Source of the DNA: Hymenopus coronatus | Taxonomy: Eukaryota; Arthropoda; Insecta; Mantodea; Hymenopodidae | Direction of reading: 5' to 3' | DNA: 64,000 nucleotides | Assembly (NCBI GenBank): GCA_030762935.1 | Contig: CM060883.1 | Location: forward strand, 49,525,001-49,589,000 | Part shown: positions 1 through 11,860 of the stretch, one piece after another | How the letters are laid out: the number at the start of each line of letters is the position of its first letter | Numbering within the stretch: position 1 is the stretch's first letter | The notes under the pieces: model-generated | What the model saw: the letters and a program-made list of their open reading frames with translations, nothing else | Databases searched by the model: none | Told to the model about the DNA's origin: nothing | Program-made: the position numbers and the translations under genes

Positions 1-250
1 TAAACTCTAAAACTGAACAAGAATCTGCAATGTCGCCAGCGGCAGGCCCCTTTACCGCTACAGGCAATGCATCCACTGTTGCTGTTCGGAATATGGAGGA
101 TGAAGGTCAATGCGTCAGCATTGATGATATAATGAATCGACTGCCTCTGGTATGGAAATTGGATGCTCATCTATTGCGAGGATCCTGTCAGATGTCTTGC
201 AGTATCGAAAAGTCTGTTCAAGATGAGTCCCACGTTTGCTCAGAACTTCA

Positions 251-400
251 AATGGGACCTTCCGGATCTTGCTTTGAGTACTTCCATCTCTTTCCACAAC
301 TCAAGTCGCACCTTGGAAGCAAGCGGTTTGCAACTGATAAAGAGGCGGAAGCGGAGGTATTGGCGAATGCGGAGCAAGCACGTGTTGTTGAAGGTCATGC
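251..400 (+). pseudogene. Mariner-type transposase relic, C-terminal fragment
   Basis: One frame reads DLPDLALS and, after a +1 shift near 276, the next reads YFHLFPQLKSHLGSKRF. Together they match the region around the third catalytic Asp of mariner (DD34D) transposases (consensus style: DLAPSD-hLFP-LK--L-GKRF). No intact frame covers both halves and no N-terminal part is visible. It is a decayed fragment with no predicted function. The surrounding 172-codon open frame is not a separate gene. Confidence 0.6.
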
Positions 401-550
401 GCAGCCACCATGCCTCAATGAAAGCTCCTACAGTACCAACTTAATTTTAAAACATGTGGTTTGCAGAGAAAAAATAGGGAAACTTATTTATTTGATGGCC
501 CTCATGCTAAAATCTACTACTGAAATTTTGATTCGTAGCTGTTTATAATT

Positions 551-1445
551 TTGAAACAACATTACACGTAACTTATCAATGTATGTTTGGTAACAATATT
601 AAAATAATATGACTATCTACCGGTGGGAGATGGGTGACGTAACTCATTGTGAATGCACTCGTGTGAAAGCGCCAGAGAAAGGATGAGAGTTCCAGTCTAA
701 CGAAAGATCCGGATAACGTTTTCGTCCATGGCTTGAATCTTTTATTCTATCCAATCTGTAATACCTCACCCTGGCTGGTGGAGAAGTTGTTTCTTCTAAT
801 TAATTACAAAAATGCTCGTGATCATAAATGACGTGTGACAGTCTGTAATGGAAGCCATAATGACCTGTCCCAATGTTTGGTCAGGCGTCAGTGAACTTTT
901 TTTTTTCCGGAATCTTGTCAGGGCTCCGGTGCTGTATTCCTTTTCTCCTTTTCTTTTCCAGTTCCCTGCGTTTACTTTGTAAACCTATTTACCGTTTTCT
1001 TTTTACTGACACATATACACATTCGCCTGCAGTGCCAGAATAGTAAAAGCGGGCCTTAAACACTACCATAAAAAAATGACACGTACACGTTGAAAAACAC
1101 ACATTTACAAGTACACAAACACCCATGCCAAAGGTATTTTGCATTTTCTGGGAATAACAGTCAAGCCTTATTCATTCTAAGTAACTGATAATACGAAGAG
1201 CAAAAGCTTACATTCACTGTTAATTAATTGATTTTTCAAATACGTTACACAATGTTTCCAATTCTAAGAACCATTATTTTTGTTGTTATATCGTACATAC
1301 ATGGCATTTAAAAGCCAGGTGGTTCATTTTCTAAATATTTGACTATCTATCATCGTTCTTGTATGTGCAGTGAAAAGTGCATGGAAAAGACAATATACTC
1401 TTTGGGATGCCTTGCAAACTGAATGATTAGAGTATGGTTTTGTAG
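551..1445. other. Intergenic or intron sequence before lipase 1 exon; SINE-like tail near 1035-1080
   Basis: No coding exon is visible, so the upstream lipase exons (signal peptide, HGW motif) must lie left of the window. Positions 1044-1078 read AAGCGGGCCTTAAACACTACC plus an A-run. This resembles the short SINE tail inserted at 51583-51639 on the other strand, so a SINE probably ends near 1078. Confidence 0.45.
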
Positions 1446-1694
1446 GATACCTGGAAGCTGGTGACTATAATGTCATTGTCGTGGAATGGTCAAAACCAGC
1501 ATCCAGTTTGTACCCCACAGCCAAGAATAATTTGAAAGTGTTTGGTGAGTACCTAGCAGCTCTCATTGACTTCCTGGTGACGTCTCATGACCTTCGACCT
1601 GAGGATATAAGCATCATTGGACATAGTCTAGGGGCTCATATGGCTGGAATTGCCGGAAACAGGACAAAATCAGGAAAACCAGCAAGAATTATAG
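1446..1694 (+). CDS. Lipase 1 exon with nucleophile Ser
   Basis: The acceptor is TTTTGTAG before GATACCTGG; the donor is GTGGGATG after ATAG. At 249 bp it is the same length as exon 4 of lipase 2. It encodes [14 protein letters not shown] and [15 protein letters not shown]. Entry and exit phases are both 1. Confidence 0.92.
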
Positions 1695-3996
1695 GTGGGA
1701 TGTCCAATTTGTTTCTTATTGTACCCTAAGCTATGGAACCTTTAATTTAATCTCCTTGTTATAATCGTTGATTACAGAACTAGAATATACAATATTTTCT
1801 AATATGTTATTTCAACAGGATTGGACCCCGCAGCACCACTTTTTGGCAGCGAAGTGCTGGAAGATCGTTTGGATTTTACTGATGCACATTTTGTTGAAGT
1901 AATACATACATGTGGTGGATTGCTGGGCTGGAATGACCCATTGGGACATATTGATTTCTATCCTAATGATGGAACTTCTGTACAACCTGGTTGTGGTTGG
2001 GACTTTGGAGGTTAGTTTGTAACCGTATGTTGATTCATTTCGCAGTAGGTGTGCAACTGGCTGAGTTTGGGACCCTGAATGTTGGTTTGTAACACTGTTT
2101 ATTCTACTGACAATTCGTAACTGATCAGCTATGACGCTGGTGAACTCTTGTGTCATCTAGCTGTGTGCTGGACCTTGAAGATTATTTTGTAACCACCTGT
2201 TGATTCAACTTAGAGTTGTTCGCACCACATCAGATCTACCGGAACAATACAATACAACCAAGCTATAATTGGAGCATTTCCAATATTGTAACCACCCATT
2301 AATTCAACTGAGAGTTGTTCGCTCCAGATTAGACCTTTTGCGCCGATGAACTCTTGTATAACCTAGCTATGACTGGGGCATGGAGGTTATTGTGTAACCA
2401 CATGTTGATTCATTTAAGCTTTGTACACCGGTTTATAGAGCCGGTGAAGTGATGTCAAGAACTCAATAATACTTAATTCATGTTTATGAAATTAATCTAT
2501 GATTGTGATCCTTCCTCTGAGAAATGTTGCCTATCTCGGCAATGTCCATTTACCGAAGCATAGGATCAGTTTTCTTATAAACTATTCAACGTAATACTAC
2601 TTTATCCGCCATACACCTTGTAGGTAGAGGGAGTGTTGTATTCCCTCCAAAAATTCTAGTACATCGAGATTTCAGCGCATCCGAAACTCAAAACTCATTT
2701 TACAAAAAGCTCCATGTGGATGTTTATCCGTCAATGCTTGTACCTTCCTACTTAAGGTTAAAATTGTAGCACTATAATGCATACAAAACTACATCTATGG
2801 AACAATAAAAGCTTGTGATAATAATTTCTGGGTGTAAATACAACAAATTCAATCTCAAATAAGCCACAAACTTAAATTAGCCATAACCAAACGAGGTTTT
2901 ACCCCTTTATAACTCAACTTGTTTTCTCACAGGTACATGTAGTCATAGCAGAGCACATGAATATTTTGCAGAAACTATCACCACTGCTTCAGGCTTTGTA
3001 AGCTATGAATGTTCCAGTTGGGATGATTTTGAAGACAACAAGTGCCTACAAAACTCCAGAGCACTAATGGGAGAATTCACAGACATCAAGTAAGTATCGT
3101 ATGCAGTGCTTCTGACAAAATAATTTGGTACCAACTTTTTAAGTTTAAGTCATTTTTACTGTTTATGCTGCTCAGTAACGAAAAGTCAACTAATTTAGTT
3201 TGAAAGACTTAACACAGTTTTCTTGAATTTGATCACATTTCATGTAAAGTGTTCATTTTGTACCTAGCTTAGAGGTGTACATTTCTGCAACATGTACTGC
3301 CAGCACCTGCTTGTCTTGAGAGGTTTTCAGCAGAACAACATACACATAAAAATCTTATGTGTTCCATTCACATTACTTTCCCTGCATCTCTGTAACAAAT
3401 TATTGTTAATAAGCGTATTCTTCTATCCACTTCATGCTAATCGAGATAAACACTAGCAGAAACAGTTTTATTATTTAGTTTCTTATAAGTAGAGGGAAAT
3501 AGGGGAATAGACTAGGCTAAACAGACAGTCACGTGTTTTAAAATGTGGTTGCTATGGGATTGAAATCCGTTTCTTTGCGTGGGCAGCAGTTGAAAGTTTT
3601 CTGTATGAGAAAAGTTTCAATATTTTAAGGAGCTCTACATTTTTATGTATTAAGTTTTTGTCTATCTCCTATGGTTTATTATTATAATATAAAATTTTAA
3701 AAAAAATCATCCAGAATAAAGAGGTCTTTAGAGGCTCTTCCCAGAACATTGAAGATATACATTTTATTTTCCATGTAAATATCTTAAATATAAGAGATTT
3801 TAATCAAAAGCGATACAGCTATTTTTGAGAAAATCAAAATTTTCGAAATTTTTTTCCATATAAAGGATAGTTGGGGATGGGAGGATTTTCTTGAAAATCT
3901 TCGTGTTGCATCCTTGGGAGATACCGAACTTAAATTTCAAGTTTGGCAATTAACGGATTTTTTGTTTTTGAGCTATGCTGCCTACAGACACATACG

Positions 3997-4080
<84 letters not shown>

Positions 4081-5686
4081 CTCTTTTCTCAAACGGGAAT
4101 TTATCGCTCCTGTCCAAACAAGCAAAGGTTTTTCAATCACATAGCAACCAGCTTTTAAAAGATTTGACTATCGATTTAGCCTAGCGTATTCCCTTATTTT
4201 CCTTCTACTTACAAGGAAGCAAGTAATAAGACCCTTTCTGCTGATTTGGTTTTTCCGTTTTTGCTTCCTTGTAAGTAGAAGGAAAATAAGGGGAAATACT
4301 AGGCAAAAACGATAGTCAAATCCTTTAAAAGCCGGTTGCCATGTGGATGAAATTCATTTCTTCTTATAACTTTCCGTGTGAGAAAAGTTGAAGTTGAAGT
4401 ACTTGAAGTACTTTGCATCTGAAACAAATAACAAGGAATATCTCAGAAATGGTCAATTCCACACAAAAACATATATGAAATAATTTAACGTAATCTACAT
4501 TTTTTGTGAAGTAAGTTTTTGTCTATCACTTACGGTTTACCAGTTAAGATAATTCATCAAAATTCATTCAGAATAAAGAGGTCTTTAGAGGCTGTTCCCA
4601 AAAAATTCAAGATATACATTTTATTTGTCATATAAATATCTTTAACATACGGTATTTTAATCAAAATCGTTACAGCCATTTTTGGGAAAATCAAAATTTT
4701 CGATATTTTTTCTATGTAAAAGGTAGTTTGGGGTGGGGGGATTTTTCTCAAAATCGTGTCGCATCCCTGGAAAATACTAAACTTAAGTATCAAGTTTGGT
4801 GTTTTACTGACTTTTCGATTTTTAGTTATCGTGTTCACAGACACACGGCCACACGGGCACACGCATGGATATTTTTCTGAAAATACCTTTTTTGGATACA
4901 GGAAACCCTAAAACATACATTTCCCGTGAAATCTTGGTATTACATTTTTGGGTAGAATGGAATACCTTCTCTGTACACAATGTATATAGTACGTGTAGAG
5001 AAAGTAAAAATTAGCTAAATCAGTGGAGTAAATTTTAAGATATTCCACATAGAATTTTTCTGCCTTTATAATATTAATAAATGAAAATTAAATACTTCAA
5101 TCTCATTTATACTGACAAGATTAAAATTAACAAAAATATTCTAAGATGTAAAATGTCACACAAAGCCTTGAAGAAGCAAGAAACAGGAATCGATTAAGCA
5201 GCTCAAATTCCATTAGGATATTCACAAGTGACTCTCTGACGCATTTTTTCACTAGTTTTCAATAATTCAGCATTAAATCAGAAGGTAATACAAGAAATTA
5301 CTTTTAACAACTTTAATATCATGAATGAGTGTTAAGTTTTTGATAGTGTCATAACAAGAGATTGGCGATTTCTAGTGTTACCTTGGAAGAGCCATCCCAA
5401 ATTAAAATGGTTCTAGAATGGCGTAGGTTAGAATTGTATTTAGTACGAATGTATTCGTTTCAATAAATTTGTTATAATATTTTATACATGATTCTGAGCA
5501 TACAACTTCTTAATAATTCTGGATTAAATGAAGTACAGTTTTATTGAGTCAATTTCACATATTGAAATTTTGTCCAGTTCCAGGGGCACCTACTACCTCA
5601 GGACAGCGGAGTCTTCGCCTTATGCACTTGGGGACACCACAACACTTATGCACAGAGCTCAGAGAAAATTGTTACCGAGTAGATAA
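1446..5686 (+). CDS. Lipase 1: pancreatic-type (neutral) lipase or phospholipase A1-like, 5'-partial, four exons
   Basis: Secreted serine ester hydrolase of the animal neutral lipase family (pancreatic lipase / PLA1 superfamily). Exons 1446-1694, 1819-2010, 2933-3089 and 5578-5686 join in frame (phases 1, 1, 2) and end at TAA 5684-5686. Exon one gives [10 protein letters not shown] and the nucleophile motif [10 protein letters not shown]; exon two gives the acid motif GLDPAAP and [11 protein letters not shown]; exon three gives [10 protein letters not shown] with the catalytic His. The last exon ends [16 protein letters not shown] plus a short tail, without a PLAT domain. The lid between the two cysteines is only seven residues, as in insect phospholipases A1. 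The signal peptide and HGW oxyanion exons are outside the window. About two thirds of the residues in the serine exon match lipase 2. Nothing is broken in the visible part; substrate is inferred. Confidence 0.9.
1819..2010 (+). CDS. Lipase 1 exon with catalytic Asp and first lid cysteine
   Basis: The acceptor is TTCAACAG and the donor is GAG/GTTAGT. It encodes GLDPAAPLF, then [19 protein letters not shown] and PGCGWDFG. The preceding intron is 124 bp. Degenerate copies of the 3' end of this exon plus its donor recur in the following intron (see findings). Confidence 0.92.
2011..2420 (+). repeat. Decayed tandem repeat of exon end plus donor site in lipase 1 intron
   Basis: Units starting near 2001 (the real exon end), 2071, 2171, 2271 and 2375 each resemble GGGACTTTGGAGGTTAGTTTG followed by TAACC and TTGATTCA. 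Spacing is about 70 bp and then about 100 bp. The repeated unit carries the lid-coding exon end and the 5' splice site. Confidence 0.6.
2933..3089 (+). CDS. Lipase 1 exon with catalytic His
   Basis: The acceptor is TTCTCACAG and the donor is AA/GTAAGT. It encodes [28 protein letters not shown] and LMGEFTDIK. Phase 1 in and phase 2 out, matching lipase 2 exon 6. It lacks the 11 residues that lipase 2 has before the second lid cysteine. Confidence 0.92.
3353..4077 (+). mobile_element. R1 copy 1 (+), ends in the CA microsatellite
   Basis: Starts TCTTATGTGTTCC after AAAA and keeps the usual R1 order up to the CA run at about 4000-4077. It then switches to the reverse orientation instead of finishing with the hairpin terminus. 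It lies in the last visible intron of lipase 1. Confidence 0.8.
4000..4077. repeat. (CA)n microsatellite, about 39 units
   Basis: Uninterrupted CA dinucleotides inside R1 copy 1. Other R1 copies have a shorter CA/GT run at the same place, so this is an expansion of an internal R1 feature. Confidence 0.95.
4078..5005 (+). mobile_element. R1 fold-back: reverse fragment 4078-4255 then R1 copy 2 (+) 4262-5005
   Basis: About 120 bp around 4135-4225 recurs as an inverted copy at about 4262-4355 across a short spacer. Both carry the R1 segment with CTTCCTTGTAAGTAGAAG and CAGCTTTTAAAAGATTTGAC. The forward half then runs to the GTGTAGAGAAAGTA terminus. Confidence 0.8.
5578..5686 (+). CDS. Lipase 1 terminal exon
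   Basis: The acceptor is TTTTGTCCAG. The split codon completes Asn, then [18 protein letters not shown] and a 17-residue tail ending in TAA. The conserved GxYYLxT and PYALG match the lipase 2 terminal exon. A different frame is open here and misses the stop; splicing phase decides the right one. Confidence 0.9.
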
Positions 5687-5971
5687 CTTACATGTTTGTA
5701 AACAGTTGTGGTTTACAATGACAATGTTGATATGCTAATCATTTCTAGTAACTATTATATGAAAAGAGCATATGTTTCACATACTTTAAAGATATACAAG
5801 GAGATGAGAATTTTTCATACGGCAAGTGTTATAATGGATTTTAAAAGCAACATAATGTTATACCTATTCATATGTTTATGTTGGTGTGGCGAGAACTACA
5901 TTTGTGTCTTCGGAAATTCTTCATAAGCAACTAGATTTCTTCATAACCAATTAGGGATGTGACAGTAAAGG
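5687..5971. other. Lipase 1 downstream sequence
   Basis: Presumed 3' UTR and intergenic DNA. I see no convincing AATAAA signal and no recognisable repeat before the TIR element at 5972. Confidence 0.4.
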
Positions 5972-6024
5972 TTATAACTAGGGATAGCATCTTGGGGACC
6001 GATAGTGGGACAGCATGGTATATA

Positions 6025-6700
6025 CGGAGTGGTTTATGTAGAACTGACACACTTCTTTAATTATTCCGTTGGAAATTCATTCAATGACCCAATTTTAGCA
6101 CCAAATTAAGCAGAATGTTTTGGAGTTTCGAGTTCTTGTCACTAGATGCGCAGATGCTTATGTTTTATCCCTAATTGCATTGTTGGCAGCTGTTTTGACA
6201 TTTTGTTTTGAAGTCAACGTGAAAATGCAGTACACATTAAATCAACGACTCTTCCTTGTGAAGCAATACTGGATTACATCACTTGTTTACCATACATCAA
6301 AAGAATCCATGAACCTAATTGCAAGTTTCTTTGACGACCGGATAATTTCCAGGAACCTGTGGCCACCAAGATCTCCGGATTTGACATCTCTGGACTTCTC
6401 TCTATGGGATTACTTAAAAGACAGGGTTTACGTCCTCCAGACTTTGGACAATCTGAAGCACAACATCACAAAGGAGATTCAAGCTATTGACAACAGAGTC
6501 CTCCAATGAGTGGCCAGTATCATGGAACGACGTGTTGAGTTGTGCCTTATGCAGGATGAAGGACATTTTCAACATTTGCTATAGAGTTAAATAATCTCCC
6601 AAAATTCCTCTACAAATTAGGTATAATAAGTTGTCGCTAACATAGCACGTTTTGAAACAATTGATGAAAGAAATGTGTTAGCTCTATATAAATCACCCTG
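6025..6700 (+). mobile_element. Internally deleted mariner/IS630 element with TIRs and TA duplication
   Basis: TA dinucleotides (6023-6024, 6701-6702) flank 32-bp inverted ends (6025-6056 and 6669-6700), about 80% alike. Inside, the start of a transposase (QYTLNQRLFLVKQYW) runs into its C-terminal third: [32 protein letters not shown] and GHFQHLL. The HTH and the first two catalytic acids are missing, so the copy is non-autonomous. It interrupts TIR element copy A. Confidence 0.85.
6223..6582 (+). pseudogene. Truncated IS630/mariner-superfamily transposase
   Basis: Internally deleted frame starting near ATG 6223. The N-terminal MQYTLNQRLFLVKQYW is fused to the catalytic C-terminus (WPPRSPDLT then LDFSLWDYLKDR). 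A stop after VLQ near 6507 breaks the last segment, which reads RRVELCL and GHFQHLL in frame downstream. A full protein of this type is about 340-360 residues; this one keeps about a third. Confidence 0.8.
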
Positions 6701-7548
6701 TAGTTGTGATGTGTTGACAATGCAGTGTATACGTAGTGGCACTAATAGAAGGAAAATGGGGCAGTGGTTGCGTGATAGACTGTGATGTTTTCACTAGCAG
6801 TGGAAGGCGATTGAGGTTGGGATGGTGATAAACTTAAATACTACTGATTTAAGGGAACTATTTTAATATTTACATATATTAAATTTCTATTGTAATTCTA
6901 TTAAAAAGTCATCAGTATCATTATTCGTTTCATTTTCTCTTAAAATACATAGATTACAAAGCACAACAACATACACTCTTTAACGTCTGAAATGTGAATC
7001 GTCTCCGATTGGCACGTAAACAGGCTTTATATTCTGAAAAACTTAGCTCCGCATCACAAGATGGGTACGATATTCCATCAGCAATTATTTCCGTAGCAAC
7101 ACCTCGTAGCACATTTCCTATTTCACGCATTATTGAAAATCCAATATTTTTTCCAAACACTGTCTTCACTTTCTTTTTCACACGGTCTAAAACAGGTGTC
7201 ACGGATCTCTATTAATTGCTTACGCAGGTTTATCGACAGTTTTCAGAGTTCGATGCATTTCAATGTTCAAGGTTTACAAATATTCGTTATTGCCGTAGAT
7301 ATATCTGCAATGTTGTTCTGTATGAATTGCAAATCTTCATGCATTAATTCTTATATATCAGTATTGCATACATATACAGCATAGTATAGCACTGCGTCGA
7401 GCCACGTTCCCCAACGCGTTACTACAGGATGTTTACATGAGGCGCTTGTGGTCACCAATGTAGGTCGGTCTCTACTCGGTAAGTATGTAACTTGTATGCG
7501 CATTTGTCCCGCTATCGATCCCCAAGATGCTATCTCCAATTATAACTA

Positions 7549-7904
7549 TCCTAGTTACAGTACGTTAACAGTAATATGTAAAGTATAAATTATTTGTTTT
7601 TACAGTTATCATGCACTCAGTTAGTTTAGGTAAATGGTTAGCATTAACGATTATCTGTAACTATGTTTTAGTATAAAAAATATGATATAGAATTATTTTG
7701 TTATTTTATGTAATCTAAAAAGAAGCTTCTCCAGCTTTGTCAACACGTAATAACTATAGTATTTATAATTACAAAATAAATGTGTACTTTTTGTACATTG
7801 TTGTACACACACAAACACATACAAGTTTTCCTCTGCATTACCTTCTCCCTATTGGCTAAGTTATTCGAGCCTTCGAGTCTCTTTTTGCATGTTTAGATAA
7901 GCAT
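7549..7904. other. No gene seen
   Basis: AT-rich sequence between the TIR element and the next R1 copy. No coding or repeat signal that I can name. Confidence 0.4.
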
Positions 7905-8696
7905 TATCCAGATAAGCATTAAAATAGATTGTCTTAGTACTTGCTACCTTATAAATAGAAGTAAATTAAAGGAATACACAAAGCTAAAGCGATATTTAGT
8001 CAAATCTTTTTAAGCTGGTTGCTATATAATTGAAATTCGTTTCTTTGCATTACATATTCCTACATGTGAAAAGTTTAAGTATTTTAAATCTCAAACCAAT
8101 AACAATGAATATCTCGGAAGTGGTAAACTCCAGAAAAAATGTAGGTATATGATATAAATTTTGTTTTAACACTTTTTTGTGTAGTAAGTTTTTATTTCTG
8201 TCTCTTACGGTTTACCAGATACGCAAAGCCGTCCAGAATGAAGAGGTCTCCACAAGCTATTCCCAGAAAATTCAAGATATACGTCTTATTTGTCATGTAA
8301 ATATCTTTAATGTACAGTATTTTAATCAAAACCGTCAGAGCCATTTTTGAGAAAGTAAACAATTTGAGTTTTTTTTTTTTTTTTTTTTTTTATAGGATAG
8401 TTTTGAGTGGGGGAAATTTCCTAAAAATCTTCATGACGCATTCTTGTGGAGTATCAAATTTAAGTACCTTGATCTGGTTTTTTACGGACTTTTAGATTTT
8501 GAGTTCACAGATACACGGACAAACGGACACACGAACACACACATAAACACACTACACATACACACATTAACGGACCATTTTCTAAAAATGCTTTTTTTGA
8601 TACAGGAGACCCTAAAACATATATTTCCGGTGAAACCTCGGTAGAGTGCAATACCTTCTCTACATTCCTATATAGTTTGTACTAAGTACAGAAAGT
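7905..8696 (+). mobile_element. R1 copy 3 (+), 5'-truncated
   Basis: Begins inside the unit near the CTTGCTACCTTATAAATAGAAG segment and runs through the CACACA stretch to ACAGAAAGTAAAAA. The first part of about 100 bp and the CTGATG end are missing. It contains a 22-T run near 8370. Confidence 0.75.
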
Positions 8697-9154
8697 AAAA
8701 ATCATTACATTTCTGCAGATCGAGGATAGAAGCAGACTATTTTGAAACACAACTTCGCTAACGAAGAGTCACATTAAATCAAACGCACTTTATCGTCTAG
8801 TATTACAAAATAGACAGATCTCAGCTGGTTACATATATACAGCAAAGGGACAAATAAAAGGGCATTTTTTGTCAAATGGTATATTAGATGGGCAATACAA
8901 CTCACGATCTCTCGCGGAGGAAATTGATGATTCGTAACGAGTGCTCTTACTAGTTCCTGATTAGCAGTATCAAAGTAATGCACTCGGTAAAAGTCTCTGT
9001 TAATTGAATAACAGTTGTTGTTTTCGTTTCTTTGGTAACCGTTATTGGATAAATAGTGAATTTGCATTCGTTGCTTCTGTAACGTTAACTTAGATACTGT
9101 CTGTCTTAAGTATTCTGTAACCGTTACATTGAACAGTAAACAACCATTGTTATT

Positions 9155-10009
9155 ACTTTCTCTATAGGCACTATGTACTTAGTGTATAGAGAATGTATTG
9201 CACTCCACCAAAAAATTCGATACCGAGATTTCACCGGAAATATATGTTTTGGGGTCCCCTTTATCTAAAAAAAAAAGCATTTTCGGAAAAAGGCCCGTGT
9301 GTGTGTGTGTGTGTGTGTGTCCGTGTGTCTGTGAACACGATAACTCAAAAACGAAAAGTCGGTAAAATACCAAACTTGGTATTTAGGCTTAGTATCTTCC
9401 AGGGATGCGACACGAACTACCCAACTACCCTTTACATGGAACTTTTTTCGAAAATTTTGATTTTCTCAAAAATGGCTCTAACGATTTTGATTAAAATTTC
9501 GTATATTAAAGATATTTACCTGACAAATAAAATGTATATCTTGAATTTTCTGGGGATAGCCTCTGAAGAGTAGTTTATTCTGGATGAATTTTACTGAATT
9601 TTGAATAACTGCTAAACCGTAAGAGATTGACAAAAACTTAGTACACAGAAAATGTAGAGCACATTAAAACACATAATTTATGTTATATACATTTTTTTCG
9701 TGGAGTTCGTCGTTTTTAAGACATTCATTATTTTTGGTTTCTGCTATGAAAAACGTATACTTTTCATACAGGAACTTGTCAACTCCTATCCATATAAACA
9801 AAGGAACTTCATTGACATAGCAACCAGCTTTTGACTATCATTTTAACCTATGGTAGTCCCTTATTTCGCTTCTACTTACAAGGAAGCAAGTAATAAAACT
9901 ATTTCTGCTAATTTTTTCTGATTAGCATAAAGTAAAAAGAAGTATAAGCTTTTTAAGAATAATTTGTTGCAGGGATATAGAGAAAGTCATGTGAATGGTA
10001 CACATCAGA
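9155..10009 (-). mobile_element. R1 copy 4 (-), full length
   Basis: Starts ACTTTCTCTATAGGCACTAT with the terminal palindrome, carries a GT run near 9297-9320, and ends ACACATCAGA followed by a T-run. On the + strand it contains a 126-codon open frame that recurs in other copies. Confidence 0.88.
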
Positions 10010-11150
10010 TTTTTTTTGGGTTCAATTTCCATGCATTATGGAGTTAATTACATTTTAAACAATCTTAATGTACATTAATCTTGAAACTATACCTTATGTT
10101 ATAAGAGAACAATAAAGAAATTTATGAATTTTGTTACATTAAACATTAACAATTTGTTTTTCTCTTTCGTAAATGATGGTTACCCTGAACCAGTGAAACA
10201 GTCCTTCATTATGAAAACTATCAGTTTTCTCTGACATAGTATACTCATGAATCATGTATTGATTAATTTCCTCAGTCACACTTGATGTCTCAAAACTCTA
10301 CTTGCGTATGACTCCGCAGGTAAGTGAAGAGAGAAGCTGAATATTGTACACAATTGTCTAAAATAATTTTAATAAAAAAATTCATCTTCAAATTAACCTG
10401 AAATGATGTTGCATCGTATTGTTTAATTCTTTTAAAAGCAAGGAAAAATATTTTAAAACCCAATTCCGCAAGGCTCTAGAGAACGCTTCTGACATTAGCG
10501 ACCAAGTTGTGACGTCATTGTCTGGTACAACCTGCAGTCGAGCTATAACGCTTGCGTTGAAAGTGTCTGTATAGTGTATGTTAGAGCTTTAATTTTACAT
10601 TTTATTATCAAAATGACGGATGAAGGTTTTAAAAACACACAATTGGTTAATCTGCCACGTATGGATGCATTAAAGGCAGCATAGGTATTGTTAAATAACG
10701 ACTGTTTTGTAGCTGACAAAATTATTGCATAAAAATTATAATATTGTTAAGCAGCATATCACCTATCATATGCCTGATTATTCAAGGTTACTAAGTTGAA
10801 ACAATTAATATAATCCTGATATTTAAAAATCTAGTGGTGTTATTGATTAGTTTACATAAGATAGCAGTAAAGTATATTAATCGTATTTCTCATTCGCAAC
10901 GAAATCTGACCTAAAACTATTTACATTCGACTAGCAGGTTTGTTGCCTTTTAATTTATATTATAAACATTGAATACCACAGGGATAATGGAGCAGAAAGA
11001 AAATAGTTGCAAATTGTTAATTCTGTGAGACAGAAGTGTAATGTTAAAAATACTTCAACTCAGGTGTCAGGTTAGCATTAGAAAAAGAGCAAATAAATCA
11101 TTTGAATTTTATTGTTTTACACGAAGATTATGATCATAATGCTAAAAACA
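10010..11150. other. No gene seen; short ATG-initiated fragment at 10613
   Basis: Mostly AT-rich. A GC-richer patch at 10480-10580 precedes ATG 10613, which opens MTDEGFKNTQLVNLPRMDAL and stops after 23 codons; a similar frame continues past the stop. It could be a broken transposon N-terminus or a first exon. I do not recognise it. Confidence 0.35.
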
Positions 11151-11157
11151 AGAAATG

Positions 11158-11400
11158 TCAGGTCCGTCTGGGTAGTGTGGTGGTAGCGTGTCTGCCTCAC
11201 ATTCAAAAGGTGTTGAGTTTTAGTATCGCTTAGGGTGAGTTACCTGGATAAGGCTTTTTGGGGGGATTTCTCTTATCTGAGAAGTCGAATGTTGAGTAAC
11301 TTTAAGCTCCATGGACCCTGAGATCATTTGGGCATCATATCTCCAATTGCATTCATCGTCCTATATGACCAACCAGGTTAAAGGACGTTAAAAAAAAAGT
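11158..11400 (+). mobile_element. tRNA-headed SINE, family E, copy 1
   Basis: Starts GTCTGGGTAGTGTGGTGG with an A-box-like TGGTGGTAGCGTG and a B-box-like segment (GGTGTTGAGTTTTAGTATC). It continues with a shared body ending AAAGGACGTTAAAAAAAA. The same sequence occurs inverted at 63080-63325. Confidence 0.8.
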
Positions 11401-11860
11401 AAATTGCTTTAGCATGGAATAAAAGAAGTTTTGATTTTTAACCAATGGTTTCTCAATTTAGCACGATAAAACTGCTGCTACAGCTGTTTTAGACCACAAT
11501 TGGCATAAGGATCGACTTTCTAGCCACGTGGCTTAAGGTACGACCGAAAAAAGTGTATGTCAATTAAATGAAGTTACAAAACTGCTCCATTATGTCTTTT
11601 TGCGATCCTTAACAATACGACCATAATCATCGCACGTGTGTGAGGGCTTTCTTCGAAAGTCATAGCTGATTGTTGCCGTTTAACCGTAAGCTTCCTTTTA
11701 TTGTTTCACCTGTTTGGGTGAACACGTGTGAGGTTGGCGAGTACTTTACATCGAAGCTCCGATTGTTGCATGTGTGTGACACCTGTGGTGGTTTGGAGGT
11801 GTAATAATAAGCCCTACTTCTGAAAGTTTAATACCATATCACCGACAGCTATAAAAGCAT
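11401..11860. other. No gene seen
   Basis: Unannotated sequence between a SINE and R1 copy 5, with no recognisable feature. Confidence 0.4.

Larger units (their letters stand above)
5972..7548. mobile_element. TIR DNA transposon copy A with nested mariner
   Basis: The direct repeat TTATAACTA occurs at 5972-5980 and 7540-7548. Just inside are inverted ends of about 30 bp: 5981 onward reads GGGATAGCATCTTGGGGA, and the reverse complement of 7507-7537 is nearly the same. Without the nested 676-bp mariner the element is about 0.88 kb. The family is unidentified; the 9-bp duplication would suit a Mutator-like or similar element. A second copy lies at 33617-34514. An 82-codon open frame (6954-7202, minus) is shared in part by copy B, but I recognise no domain. 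Confidence 0.75.

Noticed and set aside
3914..4184. Three overlapping open frames with long Thr-His repeats
   Set aside because: They are translations of the (CA)n microsatellite inside R1; no coding signal outside it.
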